DNA of 64,000 nt, taken from positions 1 through 64,000 of the forward strand of contig NZ_JARUKW010000009.1 in assembly GCF_029688845.1 (NCBI RefSeq), read 5' to 3'. This document shows positions 40,666 to 48,410 of the stretch, in pieces; position 1 is the first letter of the stretch, and every line of letters starts with the position of its first letter. Origin of the DNA: Natronococcus sp. A-GB1 (GTDB lineage: Archaea; Halobacteriota; Halobacteria; Halobacteriales; Natrialbaceae). The position numbers were made by a program, and so were the translations under genes. A model generated the notes under the pieces. It did no database searches, had not been told where the DNA came from, and was given only the letters and a program-made list of their open reading frames with translations.

Positions 40666-41967
40666 CTACCGCGGGTCGACTACGCGGCCGAGAAACAGCG
40701 TCGCGCCCGTCTCGCGGTCCCGGATCAGAAACAGGAACGGCCGGTCGACGACCATCCGGAAGTCGACCGCAGGGGCGGAGTCGGCCTCCATCTCGACACC
40801 CGTCGCGGCCGCGGCCTCGGTCCCCTCCTCGTCGACGGCGACGTAGGCCTCGTGGCGGACGTCGCCGACGAACAGGTTCTCGTCGATCTCCTCGAGGGGG
40901 ACCATCCCGTCGAAGTTCGCCCGGTCTGGATCGAACGCCCGCTCGATCCCCAGCTCCGCGAGGACGTCGGTCAGGCCGAACCCGGCGTCGAACTCGAACC
41001 GAGGGAGGACGACCTCACCCTCCCGCTCCTCGAGGGCTTCCGTGAACGTCGCCAGCGCCTCGGCGTCGAGTTCGTCTTCGACCCGTTCAAACTCGTCCTC
41101 CGGCGGGAGGACGACGAGCATGCCGATTTCCTCGTTGACGTAAGGAAGGTCGACGACCTGGTGGCCCTTGACCTCGGCGTAGGGGAACGTCTCGGTCTGG
41201 CGCATCAGGGGTACCTCGGTCGTCTCGCCGTCCAACAGCGTGAACTCCTCCTCGCGCGTGTCGCCCTCCTCGAACTGGTGGTGCCAGTCGGCTAGCAGGT
41301 AGACGGCGTTCGCTAGCACGAGCCGCGTCTGATCATCGAACGAGCCGTCCGGAAACAGCTCGTCGATGCGCTCGTTCGTTCGCTCGGCGACCCACCCGTT
41401 GATCTCCTCGCGGGCGCCCTCCGGATCCCCGCCGAAGTCGGCCGTCCGCAGCTCGGCCCCGTAGCGGCCCTCGAGGATCTCCAGGTACGACTCGCGGTAG
41501 GGGTAGCCCTCGAGTCCCCAGACCGCGTTCGCGACCGCGAGTTCGAACTCCCTGTCTGCCGCGGCGTCCGCGCGCTCGTTCAGCTCGTACTGGAGCTGCT
41601 GATGGGCGGATCGGAGCGCCTCGCGATCGTCCGGAAACCGGAGCGCCTCGGCGATCTCCTCGGCCGTCTCCTCGCGAGCCCCCGCGTCGGTCATCCCGAG
41701 CGCGAAGCCGACGCTGGCGGGTGATACGAGCAGGTTCTCGTCGGGGTTGGCGTCGGCGAGTCGATCCAGTAGCGCGAGTCCGAACTCGACGTTCCCCTCG
41801 ACCGCCCGCTCGAGGGCGTCGCCGTCGTGATCGGTCGCCGCACCGACGCCGGGAGCGGGCTCGACGGTCGGGCTCGAGGCGGCGTCGCGGCCGAACCGCC
41901 ACCAGAGGGCGCCGCTCGCGAGGGCCGCCCCCGATGCGGTCGCGAGCCGTCGTCGCGATAGTTTCAT
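40666..41967 (-). CDS. serpin (serine protease inhibitor) with Tat-like leader
   Basis: 433 residues. SRRRLATASGAALASGALWW at 4-23 is a Tat-like leader or anchor, so it likely acts outside the cell or at the membrane. Serpin landmarks: NLLVSPASVGFALGMTDAGA, LVLANAVYLLADW, the inhibitory hinge EEGTEAAAATG at 380-390, and DRPFLFLIRDRETGATLFLGRV at the C-terminus. The hinge fits an inhibitory serpin; the scissile bond lies near 396-400, with Asp and Pro rather than Arg or Lys at likely P1, so a trypsin-like target is unlikely. ATG 41967 sets the signal at the N-terminus. Confidence 0.9.
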   Translation of the reverse strand: MKLSRRRLATASGAALASGALWWRFGRDAASSPTVEPAPGVGAATDHDGDALERAVEGNVEFGLALLDRLADANPDENLLVSPASVGFALGMTDAGAREETAEEIAEALRFPDDREALRSAHQQLQYELNERADAAADREFELAVANAVWGLEGYPYRESYLEILEGRYGAELRTADFGGDPEGAREEINGWVAERTNERIDELFPDGSFDDQTRLVLANAVYLLADWHHQFEEGDTREEEFTLLDGETTEVPLMRQTETFPYAEVKGHQVVDLPYVNEEIGMLVVLPPEDEFERVEDELDAEALATFTEALEEREGEVVLPRFEFDAGFGLTDVLAELGIERAFDPDRANFDGMVPLEEIDENLFVGDVRHEAYVAVDEEGTEAAAATGVEMEADSAPAVDFRMVVDRPFLFLIRDRETGATLFLGRVVDPR

Positions 41968-42067
41968 ACAGCTAACCCGTTGCCGGCGTCGAAAAACCCC
42001 TGGGCAGGGTGAAAGCGGCGTTTGAGCTAGAGCAGAAGCGATTGGGAGCGTCCTCGAGATCGCGTCG

Positions 42068-42835
42068 CTACCCGTCGTCGGGAGCGCGCTGCGGATGGGA
42101 AGTCGTTGCTCGACGCTCCGCGAATCGCCCGCCGACGTAGCCACCGAGTGCGCCGAGCGCGGCCGCGAGGGTCGCGACGAGCAGCGCGGTCAGCAACAGC
42201 GTCGTGCCGACGACGATCGCCTCCCCGATTTGTCCGATCGTCAGCAGCCCCGCGATCAACCCGCCGAGGACGAAGACGAGGACCGCGAGGACCGGAGCCG
42301 CCGGCAGGAATCCGGCGAGCGCTCCGACGCGGACCGTGCGATCGGACTCGCCGCGCGCGAGGTAGCCGGCCACCCCACCGCCCAGTGCCGGCGAGAACGG
42401 GACGAACGACAGGACGACGGTGACGACGGCGCCGAGGACGGCGTAGGTTCCGTACGAACTCGTGGGCTCGCCCGTTTCGCTCCGGCGGTGGGCGCGCCGT
42501 CTCGCGACGAGGTAGCCGACGGCGACCAGCACCGTTCCGGCGCCGACCACCAGCAGTCCCGTTCCTGTCCACGAAACGGCTGCGTCGGCCACCTCGAGCG
42601 CCTCGGCGTCGGTCAGCTCCGTCGTTGCGACCGTTACCGTCACCGTGCCGTCCTCGATCCCGGCCGCGAGCCCGTCCCGGTCGACGAGGAAGACGAGCGC
42701 ACTGCCGGCGACGACCGAGAGAAGACCGACCAGCGCCACGACGGTCGCGAGAATCCAGTCGACGACCTCCGGTAACGGCCCGTCGGCGGTCGGATGCCGC
42801 TCTCCGTCTACCCGCTCGGCTGGTGTCGATCCCAT
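42068..42835 (-). CDS. multi-span membrane protein (DUF5518-like)
   Basis: 255 residues. A helix near 25-50 (WILATVVALVGLLSVVAGSALVFL), an extracytoplasmic segment with Thr/Val repeats (TVTVTVATTELTD), another helix (GTGLLVVGAGTVLVAVGYLVA), then a Gly/Ala-rich C-terminal half with GAVVTVVLSFVPFSPALGGGVAGYL, GFLPAAPVLAVLVFVLGGLIAGLL and Ala/Leu helices. The second half matches haloarchaeal DUF5518-type membrane proteins by memory. Function unknown. Confidence 0.75.
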   Translation of the reverse strand: MGSTPAERVDGERHPTADGPLPEVVDWILATVVALVGLLSVVAGSALVFLVDRDGLAAGIEDGTVTVTVATTELTDAEALEVADAAVSWTGTGLLVVGAGTVLVAVGYLVARRRAHRRSETGEPTSSYGTYAVLGAVVTVVLSFVPFSPALGGGVAGYLARGESDRTVRVGALAGFLPAAPVLAVLVFVLGGLIAGLLTIGQIGEAIVVGTTLLLTALLVATLAAALGALGGYVGGRFAERRATTSHPQRAPDDG

Positions 42836-42862
42836 GATATTCGTTCGTACGTGAGGCGGTCG

Positions 42863-42871
42863 CTTATAGCT
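42863..42871 (-). promoter_or_regulatory. TATA box of the DUF5518-like gene
   Basis: Minus strand GCTATAAGC, 28-36 nt before ATG 42835. Confidence 0.5.
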
Positions 42872-42917
42872 CACAGGGACCGGAGAGCAACGACGATCGG
42901 ACTGTGAGGAGCGCCCG

Positions 42918-43697
42918 CTACGCCGACTTGCCCTCGAGGTACGAGGGCCGCTGCTCGTACTCGATCGGATCGCGAACGCCGAGACGCTGGAACGCCTGCA
43001 GGCGGTAGGCACAGGCGTCGCAGGTGCCACAGGCCGGCTCGTTCTCGCGGTAACAGCTCCAGGTGTGCTCGTAGGGGACCTCAAGCTCGAGCCCCCGCTC
43101 GGCGATGTCGGTCTTCGATTCCTCGACGAACGGCGCCTCGATCGCGATCTCGGTACCGGGTTTCGTGCCGACGTCGACCACCTGCTCGAAGGCCTCGAAG
43201 AACTCGGGTCGGCAGTCGGGATACCCCGAGAAGTCCTCGCTATGGGCGCCGATGAATACCGCCTCGCAGCCGTTGGCCTCGGCGTAGGAGACTGCCATCG
43301 CCAGCAGGTTCGCGTTTCGAAACGGGACGTACGAGGTCGGGATCTCGTCGCTGTCCATATCGGCGTCGGCGACGTCGAGTTCGCCGTCGGTGAGACTCGA
43401 GGCCCCGATCGCCGAGAGGTGGCCCGTCTCGATTCGCAGGAAGTCCGCGGCGTCGAACGCCTCGGCCAGCCTGCGGGCACACTCGAGTTCGCGGTCTTCG
43501 GTACGCTGGCCGTAGGAGGTGTGCAGCGCGTAGATCTCGTAGCCCCGCTGGCGGGCGACGGCGGCTGCGGTGGCGCTGTCCATCCCTCCGGAGAGGAGGA
43601 CGACGGCGCGTTTTTCGGTCGGTTCGTCGTTCCGTGCGGGCGTGTCCTTGGTCGTCGTGGTGGTGTCGTCGGCCATGGTCGTGATGTCGTCGGTCAT
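42918..43697 (-). CDS. queC: 7-cyano-7-deazaguanine (preQ0) synthase QueC
   Basis: 259 residues. AVVLLSGGMDSATAAAVAR carries the PP-loop SGGMDS at 36-41, YALHTSYGQR follows, and HTWSCYRENEPACGTCDACAYR is the zinc-binding Cys cluster. It converts 7-carboxy-7-deazaguanine to preQ0 using ammonia and ATP; in archaea preQ0 is then inserted into tRNA for archaeosine. A Thr-rich N-terminal extension (1-28) is not part of the core; a start at the ATG at 43676 is also possible. Third gene of the queDEC operon, 21 nt after queE. Confidence 0.96.
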   Translation of the reverse strand: MTDDITTMADDTTTTTKDTPARNDEPTEKRAVVLLSGGMDSATAAAVARQRGYEIYALHTSYGQRTEDRELECARRLAEAFDAADFLRIETGHLSAIGASSLTDGELDVADADMDSDEIPTSYVPFRNANLLAMAVSYAEANGCEAVFIGAHSEDFSGYPDCRPEFFEAFEQVVDVGTKPGTEIAIEAPFVEESKTDIAERGLELEVPYEHTWSCYRENEPACGTCDACAYRLQAFQRLGVRDPIEYEQRPSYLEGKSA

Positions 43698-43718
43698 CGT
43701 GTGAGTCGGTGTCGTCGG

Positions 43719-44498
43719 CTACGTTTCGGGGGCGTCGTTCCAGAGGTCGACGTGGAGTCGGGGCGTGTACCGGAAGCCGTACTCCATCGCCAGCTCGGCG
43801 ACGCGGCCGCGGGTTTCGGCGAGTCGTTCGCGGGTGGCACCCTCGGGCATCAGGAGGACATCGTCGTCACGGATCGGCTCGCTCGTCGCGCCGCGGAGCT
43901 CCTCGAGCAACTCGAGGATCTCGGGCATGTCGTCGGCGTCGGTGACGACGAACTTCAGCTGGAACGGGTAGTCCTCGACGAGTGCGGCGAGCGCCTCGAG
44001 GTCGATGCGGTCGTTCTCGTGGTGCTCGGCCCACTCACCGTCGCCTTTAGGATCGCGCTCCGACGTCGGTGTCGAGCTCTCGAGCTTCGGGCTGATCGAG
44101 GCGAGGTTGATCGGCGCCTCGCGGTAGATCGTCCCGTTGGTCTCGACGGTCGTGTGGTAGCCACGCTCCTCGAGGGCGTCGAGCAGGTCGACGCTCTCCT
44201 CGTGAAGCAGGGGTTCCCCGCCCGTGAGGACGACGTGGTCGGCCTCGGCGTGGGCCTCGACTTCGGCGACGATCTCCTCGAGGCTCATCCGGGCGTGGGT
44301 GGGTTCCCAGGAGGTGTGGTAGGAGTCACAGAACCAGCACCGAAGATTGCAGCCGCTGGTGCGGACGAACACCGACGGAACCCCGGCGAGGGTCCCCTCG
44401 CCCTGCAGCGAGTAGAACAGCTCGTTGATCGGGAGCCCCTCGCCGCCCGGGTTGCGGTCGGCGACACACTCGCGGTCCGTCGAGTCGGAGACGGGCAT
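43719..44498 (-). CDS. queE: 7-carboxy-7-deazaguanine synthase QueE
   Basis: 259 residues. Radical SAM cluster TSGCNLRCWFCDSYHTSW with C50, C54 and C57 (C-x3-C-x2-C), FYSLQGEGTLAGVPSVFVRTSG before it, VLTGGEPLLHEE, and TVETNGTI. It rearranges 6-carboxytetrahydropterin to 7-carboxy-7-deazaguanine. ATG 44498 lies one base after the queD stop, a tight operon; an in-frame GTG at 44510 would overlap queD and is less likely. Confidence 0.96.
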   Translation of the reverse strand: MPVSDSTDRECVADRNPGGEGLPINELFYSLQGEGTLAGVPSVFVRTSGCNLRCWFCDSYHTSWEPTHARMSLEEIVAEVEAHAEADHVVLTGGEPLLHEESVDLLDALEERGYHTTVETNGTIYREAPINLASISPKLESSTPTSERDPKGDGEWAEHHENDRIDLEALAALVEDYPFQLKFVVTDADDMPEILELLEELRGATSEPIRDDDVLLMPEGATRERLAETRGRVAELAMEYGFRYTPRLHVDLWNDAPET

Positions 44499-44499
44499 C

Positions 44500-44958
44500 T
44501 CAGACCCCACCGCCCCCGCAGAGTTCGCTCGTCTCGTTGACCTGGACGGCGACGTCGACCACGGTGTCGGGCAGGGCGGCCTCGAGTTTCTCCTCGAGGA
44601 GGACGCTCATCACCTCCGCCGTGGGCGGGTGCTCGAGAACGATCACGCCGTCGTCGTCGCCGGCTGCCTCGAAGGCCTCGACCAGGGGGTCGCCGCGCTC
44701 GAGCAGGAACATGTGATCCCACTCGTCGATCACTGCGGTAATAGCTCCCTTGTCGGCGACCCATCCCTCCTCGGTGAGCTCGCCCTCGACCCTGACGGCT
44801 ACCTCGTAGTTGTGACCGTGTGGTCGAGCGCACTTGCCGTCGTGGTGGAGCAGGCGGTGGCCGGTACTGATCCGGATCGGGCGGTCCCGGCCGACGTGGA
44901 GGACTCGGCGGCTACCGACGACGTCGGCGTCCTCGCGGATAGAGAGCGTCTCGGTCAT
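44500..44958 (-). CDS. queD: 6-carboxytetrahydropterin synthase QueD
   Basis: 152 residues. Zinc ligands H34, H47 and H49 in STGHRLLHHDGKCARPHGHNYEV with catalytic C43, and a second catalytic segment VIDEWDHMFLLERGD. It makes 6-carboxytetrahydropterin from dihydroneopterin triphosphate, the first committed step to preQ0. First gene of the queDEC operon. The ATG at 44958 follows a palindrome at 44963-44980. Confidence 0.95.
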   Translation of the reverse strand: MTETLSIREDADVVGSRRVLHVGRDRPIRISTGHRLLHHDGKCARPHGHNYEVAVRVEGELTEEGWVADKGAITAVIDEWDHMFLLERGDPLVEAFEAAGDDDGVIVLEHPPTAEVMSVLLEEKLEAALPDTVVDVAVQVNETSELCGGGGV

Positions 44959-44962
44959 ACCG

Positions 44963-44980
44963 AGGTATTCTTCCGAGAAT
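44963..44980. promoter_or_regulatory. inverted repeat at the queDEC promoter
   Basis: GTATTCT-TCCG-AGAATAC, a perfect 7-bp inverted repeat ending 5 nt before the queD ATG and overlapping a minus-strand TATA-like CCTAAGTA (44979-44986). It covers the predicted transcription start, where a repressor would act. Confidence 0.45.
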
Positions 44981-45266
44981 ACTTAGGCCGGTCGGTCCGA
45001 ACTTGAGTCGACGGTCCAAGGGCGAGGAGTGAGGGAGTACGTTTCCGCTGTTCTTCGGTTCACGAGTGTAAACAATCCGCTGTAAGCACCGGGTCTTCCT
45101 CACGCTATTGGGTCGCGTCCAGAACCGCTCCACTGCTGTGTGGAGTTGGCGGCAGAGAACCCGACTCCACGTGAATGATCCGAGCCACTGGGTTTCCCGT
45201 CCGGATGCAGACTACCAGAAACCCCACTGATTCCGCTATCGACGGGAGGTGGAGAATCCCCGGTAT
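44981..45266. other. gene-free stretch between queD and vapB
   Basis: No coding frame with haloarchaeal codon use is visible. It contains a CTCCAC-TGCTGT-GTGGAG hairpin at about 45128-45145 and a GGGTTTC/GAAACCC pair at about 45190-45224. Base composition is less G+C rich than the neighbours, so it may be the remains of inserted DNA bringing in the vapBC pair. Confidence 0.4.
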
Positions 45267-45301
45267 GCTTATCCCATCTTGCTGTGTATGTGTACGTGTA
45301 C
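45267..45301 (+). promoter_or_regulatory. vapBC promoter with three tandem GTGTAY hexamers
   Basis: A TATA-like GCTTATC (45267-45273) lies 29-35 nt before the vapB ATG. GTGTAT, GTGTAC, GTGTAC (45284-45301) then run directly into the ATG. Direct repeats over the start fit an autoregulatory site for the antitoxin-toxin complex. Confidence 0.5.
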
Positions 45302-45523
45302 ATGGGAACGAAAACGATCAGTATCAAAGACGACGCGTACGACCGTTTGAAGCGCCACAAGCGAGGCGATGAGAGCTTTAGCGACGTCGTTATGCGGCTG
45401 ACAGAGCGGGAGAACGATCCGATGGAAGCCGCTGGAACGTTCCCCGGACTCGGTGAGGAACGTGACGAGTTCCGCGACCGATTCGACCGCGACTCGAGGG
45501 AGCGCCGTGATCTTGGACAGTAG
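45302..45523 (+). CDS. vapB: VapB-type antitoxin
   Basis: 73 residues. MGTKTISIKDDAYDRLKRHKRGDESFSDVVMRLTE is the antitoxin DNA-binding part (strand-helix-helix), and the flexible acidic tail DEFRDRFDRDSRERRDLGQ would bind the toxin. ATG 45302 matches the promoter spacing. It overlaps the toxin start by 17 nt. Small haloarchaeal VapB of the UPF0330/DUF7557-like group by appearance. Confidence 0.88.
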   Translation: MGTKTISIKDDAYDRLKRHKRGDESFSDVVMRLTERENDPMEAAGTFPGLGEERDEFRDRFDRDSRERRDLGQ

Positions 45524-45932
45524 CGCTCTCGTCGACTTTCTCGACCCGGAGACCGACCATCACGAGGACGTCCGATCGTACATCGAAGATCGGCCGACCC
45601 AACCCTGGTTCTCGCCGACGATTGTCTTGTTCGAACTGTATCAGTACCGAGCCCGCCAGGCCGGACGTGACGGTGTCGCCGACCTCGCCGAACGACTCGA
45701 CTGGGTCGATCCCCTCGAGTTCACGGAACCGGCCGCTCGAGAGGCGGCGGTGATCGACGCGGAACTCATGGCTGATGGGAATCCGATCAACATGATGGAC
45801 GTCCTGATTGCGGGCGTCGCTCGCAGCGTCGATATGGCGCTGCTCGCTCGAGACGGCGACTTCGAGAGAATCGCTGGGCTCGACGTGGAGTACTACGCTG
45901 CTACCGATCGCGAAGCGTCCGACTCCAACTAA
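45507..45932 (+). CDS. vapC: VapC-type PIN-domain toxin
   Basis: 141 residues from GTG 45507. PIN acidic residues are D4 (ILDSSALVDFL), E43 (LFELYQY), D98 (NMMDVLIAG) and D116 (LLARDGDFE). VapC toxins are magnesium-dependent RNases usually cutting tRNA or rRNA, kept inactive by VapB. All catalytic residues are in place, so the toxin looks functional. The gene overlaps vapB by 17 nt. Confidence 0.92.
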   Translation: MILDSSALVDFLDPETDHHEDVRSYIEDRPTQPWFSPTIVLFELYQYRARQAGRDGVADLAERLDWVDPLEFTEPAAREAAVIDAELMADGNPINMMDVLIAGVARSVDMALLARDGDFERIAGLDVEYYAATDREASDSN

Positions 45933-46214
45933 TTCTCTCGAGCCGTCAGCGGGGTTGCGGAGCCAACTCCGACATGACGCCTTGAACTTCGATGATGCCA
46001 ACGTGCGGTATACCGGTCGTGTGCGAGGGTTCATCCGACGGTTAGGATCGGCTCTCGAAACCGCACTCCCGACCACCGTTACGGCTCGCCCTCGAGTCGC
46101 TCCCGCAGCCGAACTCTGGCCTTGTTCCGTCGCTCCCGGTTTTCTTTTCATGCGATAGGGAGCGGGGTCGACGGCTGGCGGGACCCATTTGAACCGTCGG
46201 TTCGAAGGCGAGGT

Positions 46215-46907
46215 ATGAACGCCGCGGTCGTGACGGTTGGAGACGAACTGCTCGCCGGACGGACGACGAACACGAACGCCACCTGGCTCTGTGAACGCCT
46301 CACGGATCGGGACGTGACCGTCGAACGCGTGACGACCGTTCCCGACCGGATCGAGGACATCTCGTCCGTCGTTGGCGACTATAGCGCAGCCTACGACGCC
46401 GTCCTCGTCACGGGCGGGCTCGGACCGACCCACGACGACCTCACGATGGAGGCGATCGCGGCGACGTTCGGACGCGACCTCGAGACCGACGAGACGGCCC
46501 TCGAGTGGCTCGAGGAACACGGCTACTCGCGGTCGGATCTGACGACGGGGACGGCCGACCTGCCCGCAGGGTCGCGGCCGCTACACAACGAGGCGGGAGT
46601 CGCGCCCGGTGCGGTTCTCGAGAACGTCTACGTTCTCCCGGGAGTTCCCACCGAGATGCGAGCGATGTTCGAGACGGTCGCCGAGGAGTTCACCGGAACT
46701 CGGGTGTACAGAGAGACGGTCGTCGCCGACGAACCCGAGAGCGCGCTGCTCGATCGCCTCGAGAACCTCAACCGGGAGTTCGACGTCTCGGTGGGGAGCT
46801 ACCCCGGCGAGTCGGTCAGACTCGAGCTCTCCGGACCCGACGAGGAGACGGTCGCGGCGGCGGCGACGTGGCTCCGCGAGCGAGTGGAGACGGTCGAGGA
46901 GTCGTAG
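46215..46907 (+). CDS. CinA N-terminal/MoaB-like molybdopterin-binding protein
   Basis: 230 residues. MNAAVVTVGDELLAGRTTNTNATWL and VLVTGGLGPTHDDLTMEAIAATFGRDL form the MoCF-biosynthesis/CinA-like domain; NEAGVAPGAVLENVYVLPGVPTEMRAMFE is the CinA loop. The C-terminal nicotinamide-nucleotide amidase domain of bacterial CinA is absent, as is common in archaea. The family has ADP-ribose pyrophosphatase-type activity in bacteria. ATG 46215 is the family start. The preceding gap (45933-46214) is without a gene. Confidence 0.9.
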   Translation: MNAAVVTVGDELLAGRTTNTNATWLCERLTDRDVTVERVTTVPDRIEDISSVVGDYSAAYDAVLVTGGLGPTHDDLTMEAIAATFGRDLETDETALEWLEEHGYSRSDLTTGTADLPAGSRPLHNEAGVAPGAVLENVYVLPGVPTEMRAMFETVAEEFTGTRVYRETVVADEPESALLDRLENLNREFDVSVGSYPGESVRLELSGPDEETVAAAATWLRERVETVEES

Positions 46908-46978
46908 CGGTCGCGGACACCCGTCGGACCGCGCTATCGGTGAGGCTTCAGGGGCAGGCCTCGAGGCACTCGCCCGGT

Positions 46979-47104
46979 CTACCTGTAGAGATACGCCAGC
47001 CAGACGATCGTGACGACGAGACTCAACAGGAGTGTTCCCCAGCCGACGATATCCATCGGCAGCGTCGGTTCGGCCTCGAGCACGACGGCAATCAGTTCGT
47101 TCAT
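46979..47104 (-). CDS. 41-aa single-span membrane protein
   Basis: I translated ATG 47104 to TAG 46979 by hand: MNELIAVVLEAEPTLPMDI, then VGWGTLLLSLVVTIVWLAYLYR. A short acidic N-terminus is followed by one membrane helix (about 22-39) and a Tyr-Leu-Tyr-Arg end. Codons have high G/C in third position (GTC, CTG, CTC, ATC), typical of real genes here. Such micro-membrane proteins are common in haloarchaea; role unknown. Confidence 0.65.
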   Translation of the reverse strand: MNELIAVVLEAEPTLPMDIVGWGTLLLSLVVTIVWLAYLYR

Positions 47105-47200
47105 GCGTCGCGGTCGGTTCCGGTCCCTCTTAGTCTTTCAGAAAGCGTGTCGTTCGATGAAAAGCCACACGGCTTTGGTCGCCGCCTCCGAAGGCCCGCC

Positions 47201-48307
47201 ATGGACACGATCGGCGTCGTCGTCAACCCGATCGCCGGCATGGGCGGGCGGGTCGGACTGAAGGGAACCGACGGGAAGGTCGCGGAAGCGCGCCGACGCG
47301 GCGCGACGACACGAGCACCCGAGCGGGCGCGACAAGCCCTCGAGGTGCTGGCCCGCAAAGCCGACGACCTGACGGTGTACGCGGCCGCGGGGCCGATGGG
47401 GGAGGACGCGGCTCGAGACGCGGGTTTCGATCCCGAGGTCGTCTACGATCCGTGGGCACCGTCCGACGAGGGACCGCCCGAGGACCCCGGCGAGGCCGAG
47501 ACCACCGCCGAGGACACGCGGGCAGCCGTCCGGGCGCTTCTCGAGGAGAACGTCGATCTCGTCCTGTTCGTCGGCGGCGACGGGACGGCGGTCGACGTCG
47601 CCGAGGTGCTCGAGGAGACCGGCGACGAGACGCCGATGCTCGGCGTGCCCGCGGGGGTCAAGATCTACTCCTCGGTGTTCGCCGTTACCCCTAGAGACGC
47701 CGGCCGGATCGCGGCCGGGTTCGACGCGGTCGAGCCCCGCGAGGTCAACGACATCGACGAGGCGGCCTACCGCGAGGGCGAGGTTCGGTCCGAGCTCCGG
47801 GCGGTCGTCCCGGTGCCCGTCGCGCCGGACGTCCAGTCGGGAAAGCAGGTCTCGAGCGGCAGCACCGAATCGCTGGCCGCGGGCTTCGCTCGCGAGATCG
47901 AGGACGGGCGGACCTACGTCTTTGGGCCGGGTGGGACGGTCGGGGCGATCGAGTCGGAACTCGGGATCAACGCCTCCCCGCTCGGGGTCGACGTCTGGCG
48001 CGACGGCGAGGTACTCGCACGGGACGCCGCGGAGGCGGAGCTTCTCGAGGTCCTCGAGGAGCCAGTCACGATCGTCGTCTCGCCGATCGGCGGTCAGGGG
48101 TTCGTCTTCGGGCGGGGTAATCACCAGCTCTCGCCCGCCGTCATCGAGCAGGCCGACGAGATCGCGGTCGTCGCCGCCGGCGAGAAGCTGGACGCGATCG
48201 ACGCGCTCCGTGTCGACACCGACGACGACGATCTCGACGAGGAGCTACGGGGCTGGATGAAGGTACGAACGGGACGGTTCACGACGCGGCTCGTGAAGGT
48301 TGTTTAA
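47201..48307 (+). CDS. ATP-NAD kinase family protein
   Basis: 368 residues. MDTIGVVVNPIAGMGGRVGLKG and the GGDGTAVDVAE motif at 125-135 are the NAD-kinase-type nucleotide site; VPAGVKIYSSVFAVTPRDAG and SPIGGQGFVFGRGNHQLSP follow in the C-terminal domain. This longer archaeal group is annotated as ATP-NAD/AcoX kinase and differs from the true NAD kinase. A second, shorter family member (AcoX) lies at 26.2-27.2 kb. Substrate not known. Confidence 0.9.
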   Translation: MDTIGVVVNPIAGMGGRVGLKGTDGKVAEARRRGATTRAPERARQALEVLARKADDLTVYAAAGPMGEDAARDAGFDPEVVYDPWAPSDEGPPEDPGEAETTAEDTRAAVRALLEENVDLVLFVGGDGTAVDVAEVLEETGDETPMLGVPAGVKIYSSVFAVTPRDAGRIAAGFDAVEPREVNDIDEAAYREGEVRSELRAVVPVPVAPDVQSGKQVSSGSTESLAAGFAREIEDGRTYVFGPGGTVGAIESELGINASPLGVDVWRDGEVLARDAAEAELLEVLEEPVTIVVSPIGGQGFVFGRGNHQLSPAVIEQADEIAVVAAGEKLDAIDALRVDTDDDDLDEELRGWMKVRTGRFTTRLVKVV

Positions 48308-48410
48308 GGAGGGGCCGTTCTGAGGGTTCTGTGACAAGGATATTACTATCGGATGCGAATATACTGTGTGTATAGTCAGGATTAAGGTATCCTCTAGCCT
48401 ACTCCGGCGC

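Noticed and set aside
45128-45224. Possible riboswitch before vapB or queD
   Set aside because: The stems are short and lie away from both start codons; no known riboswitch core could be drawn.
46085-46150. Minus-strand coding-looking piece ending RVRLRERLEGEP
   Set aside because: Only about 22 codons long, with an in-frame stop just upstream and no start codon; too short to call a gene or a sure remnant.
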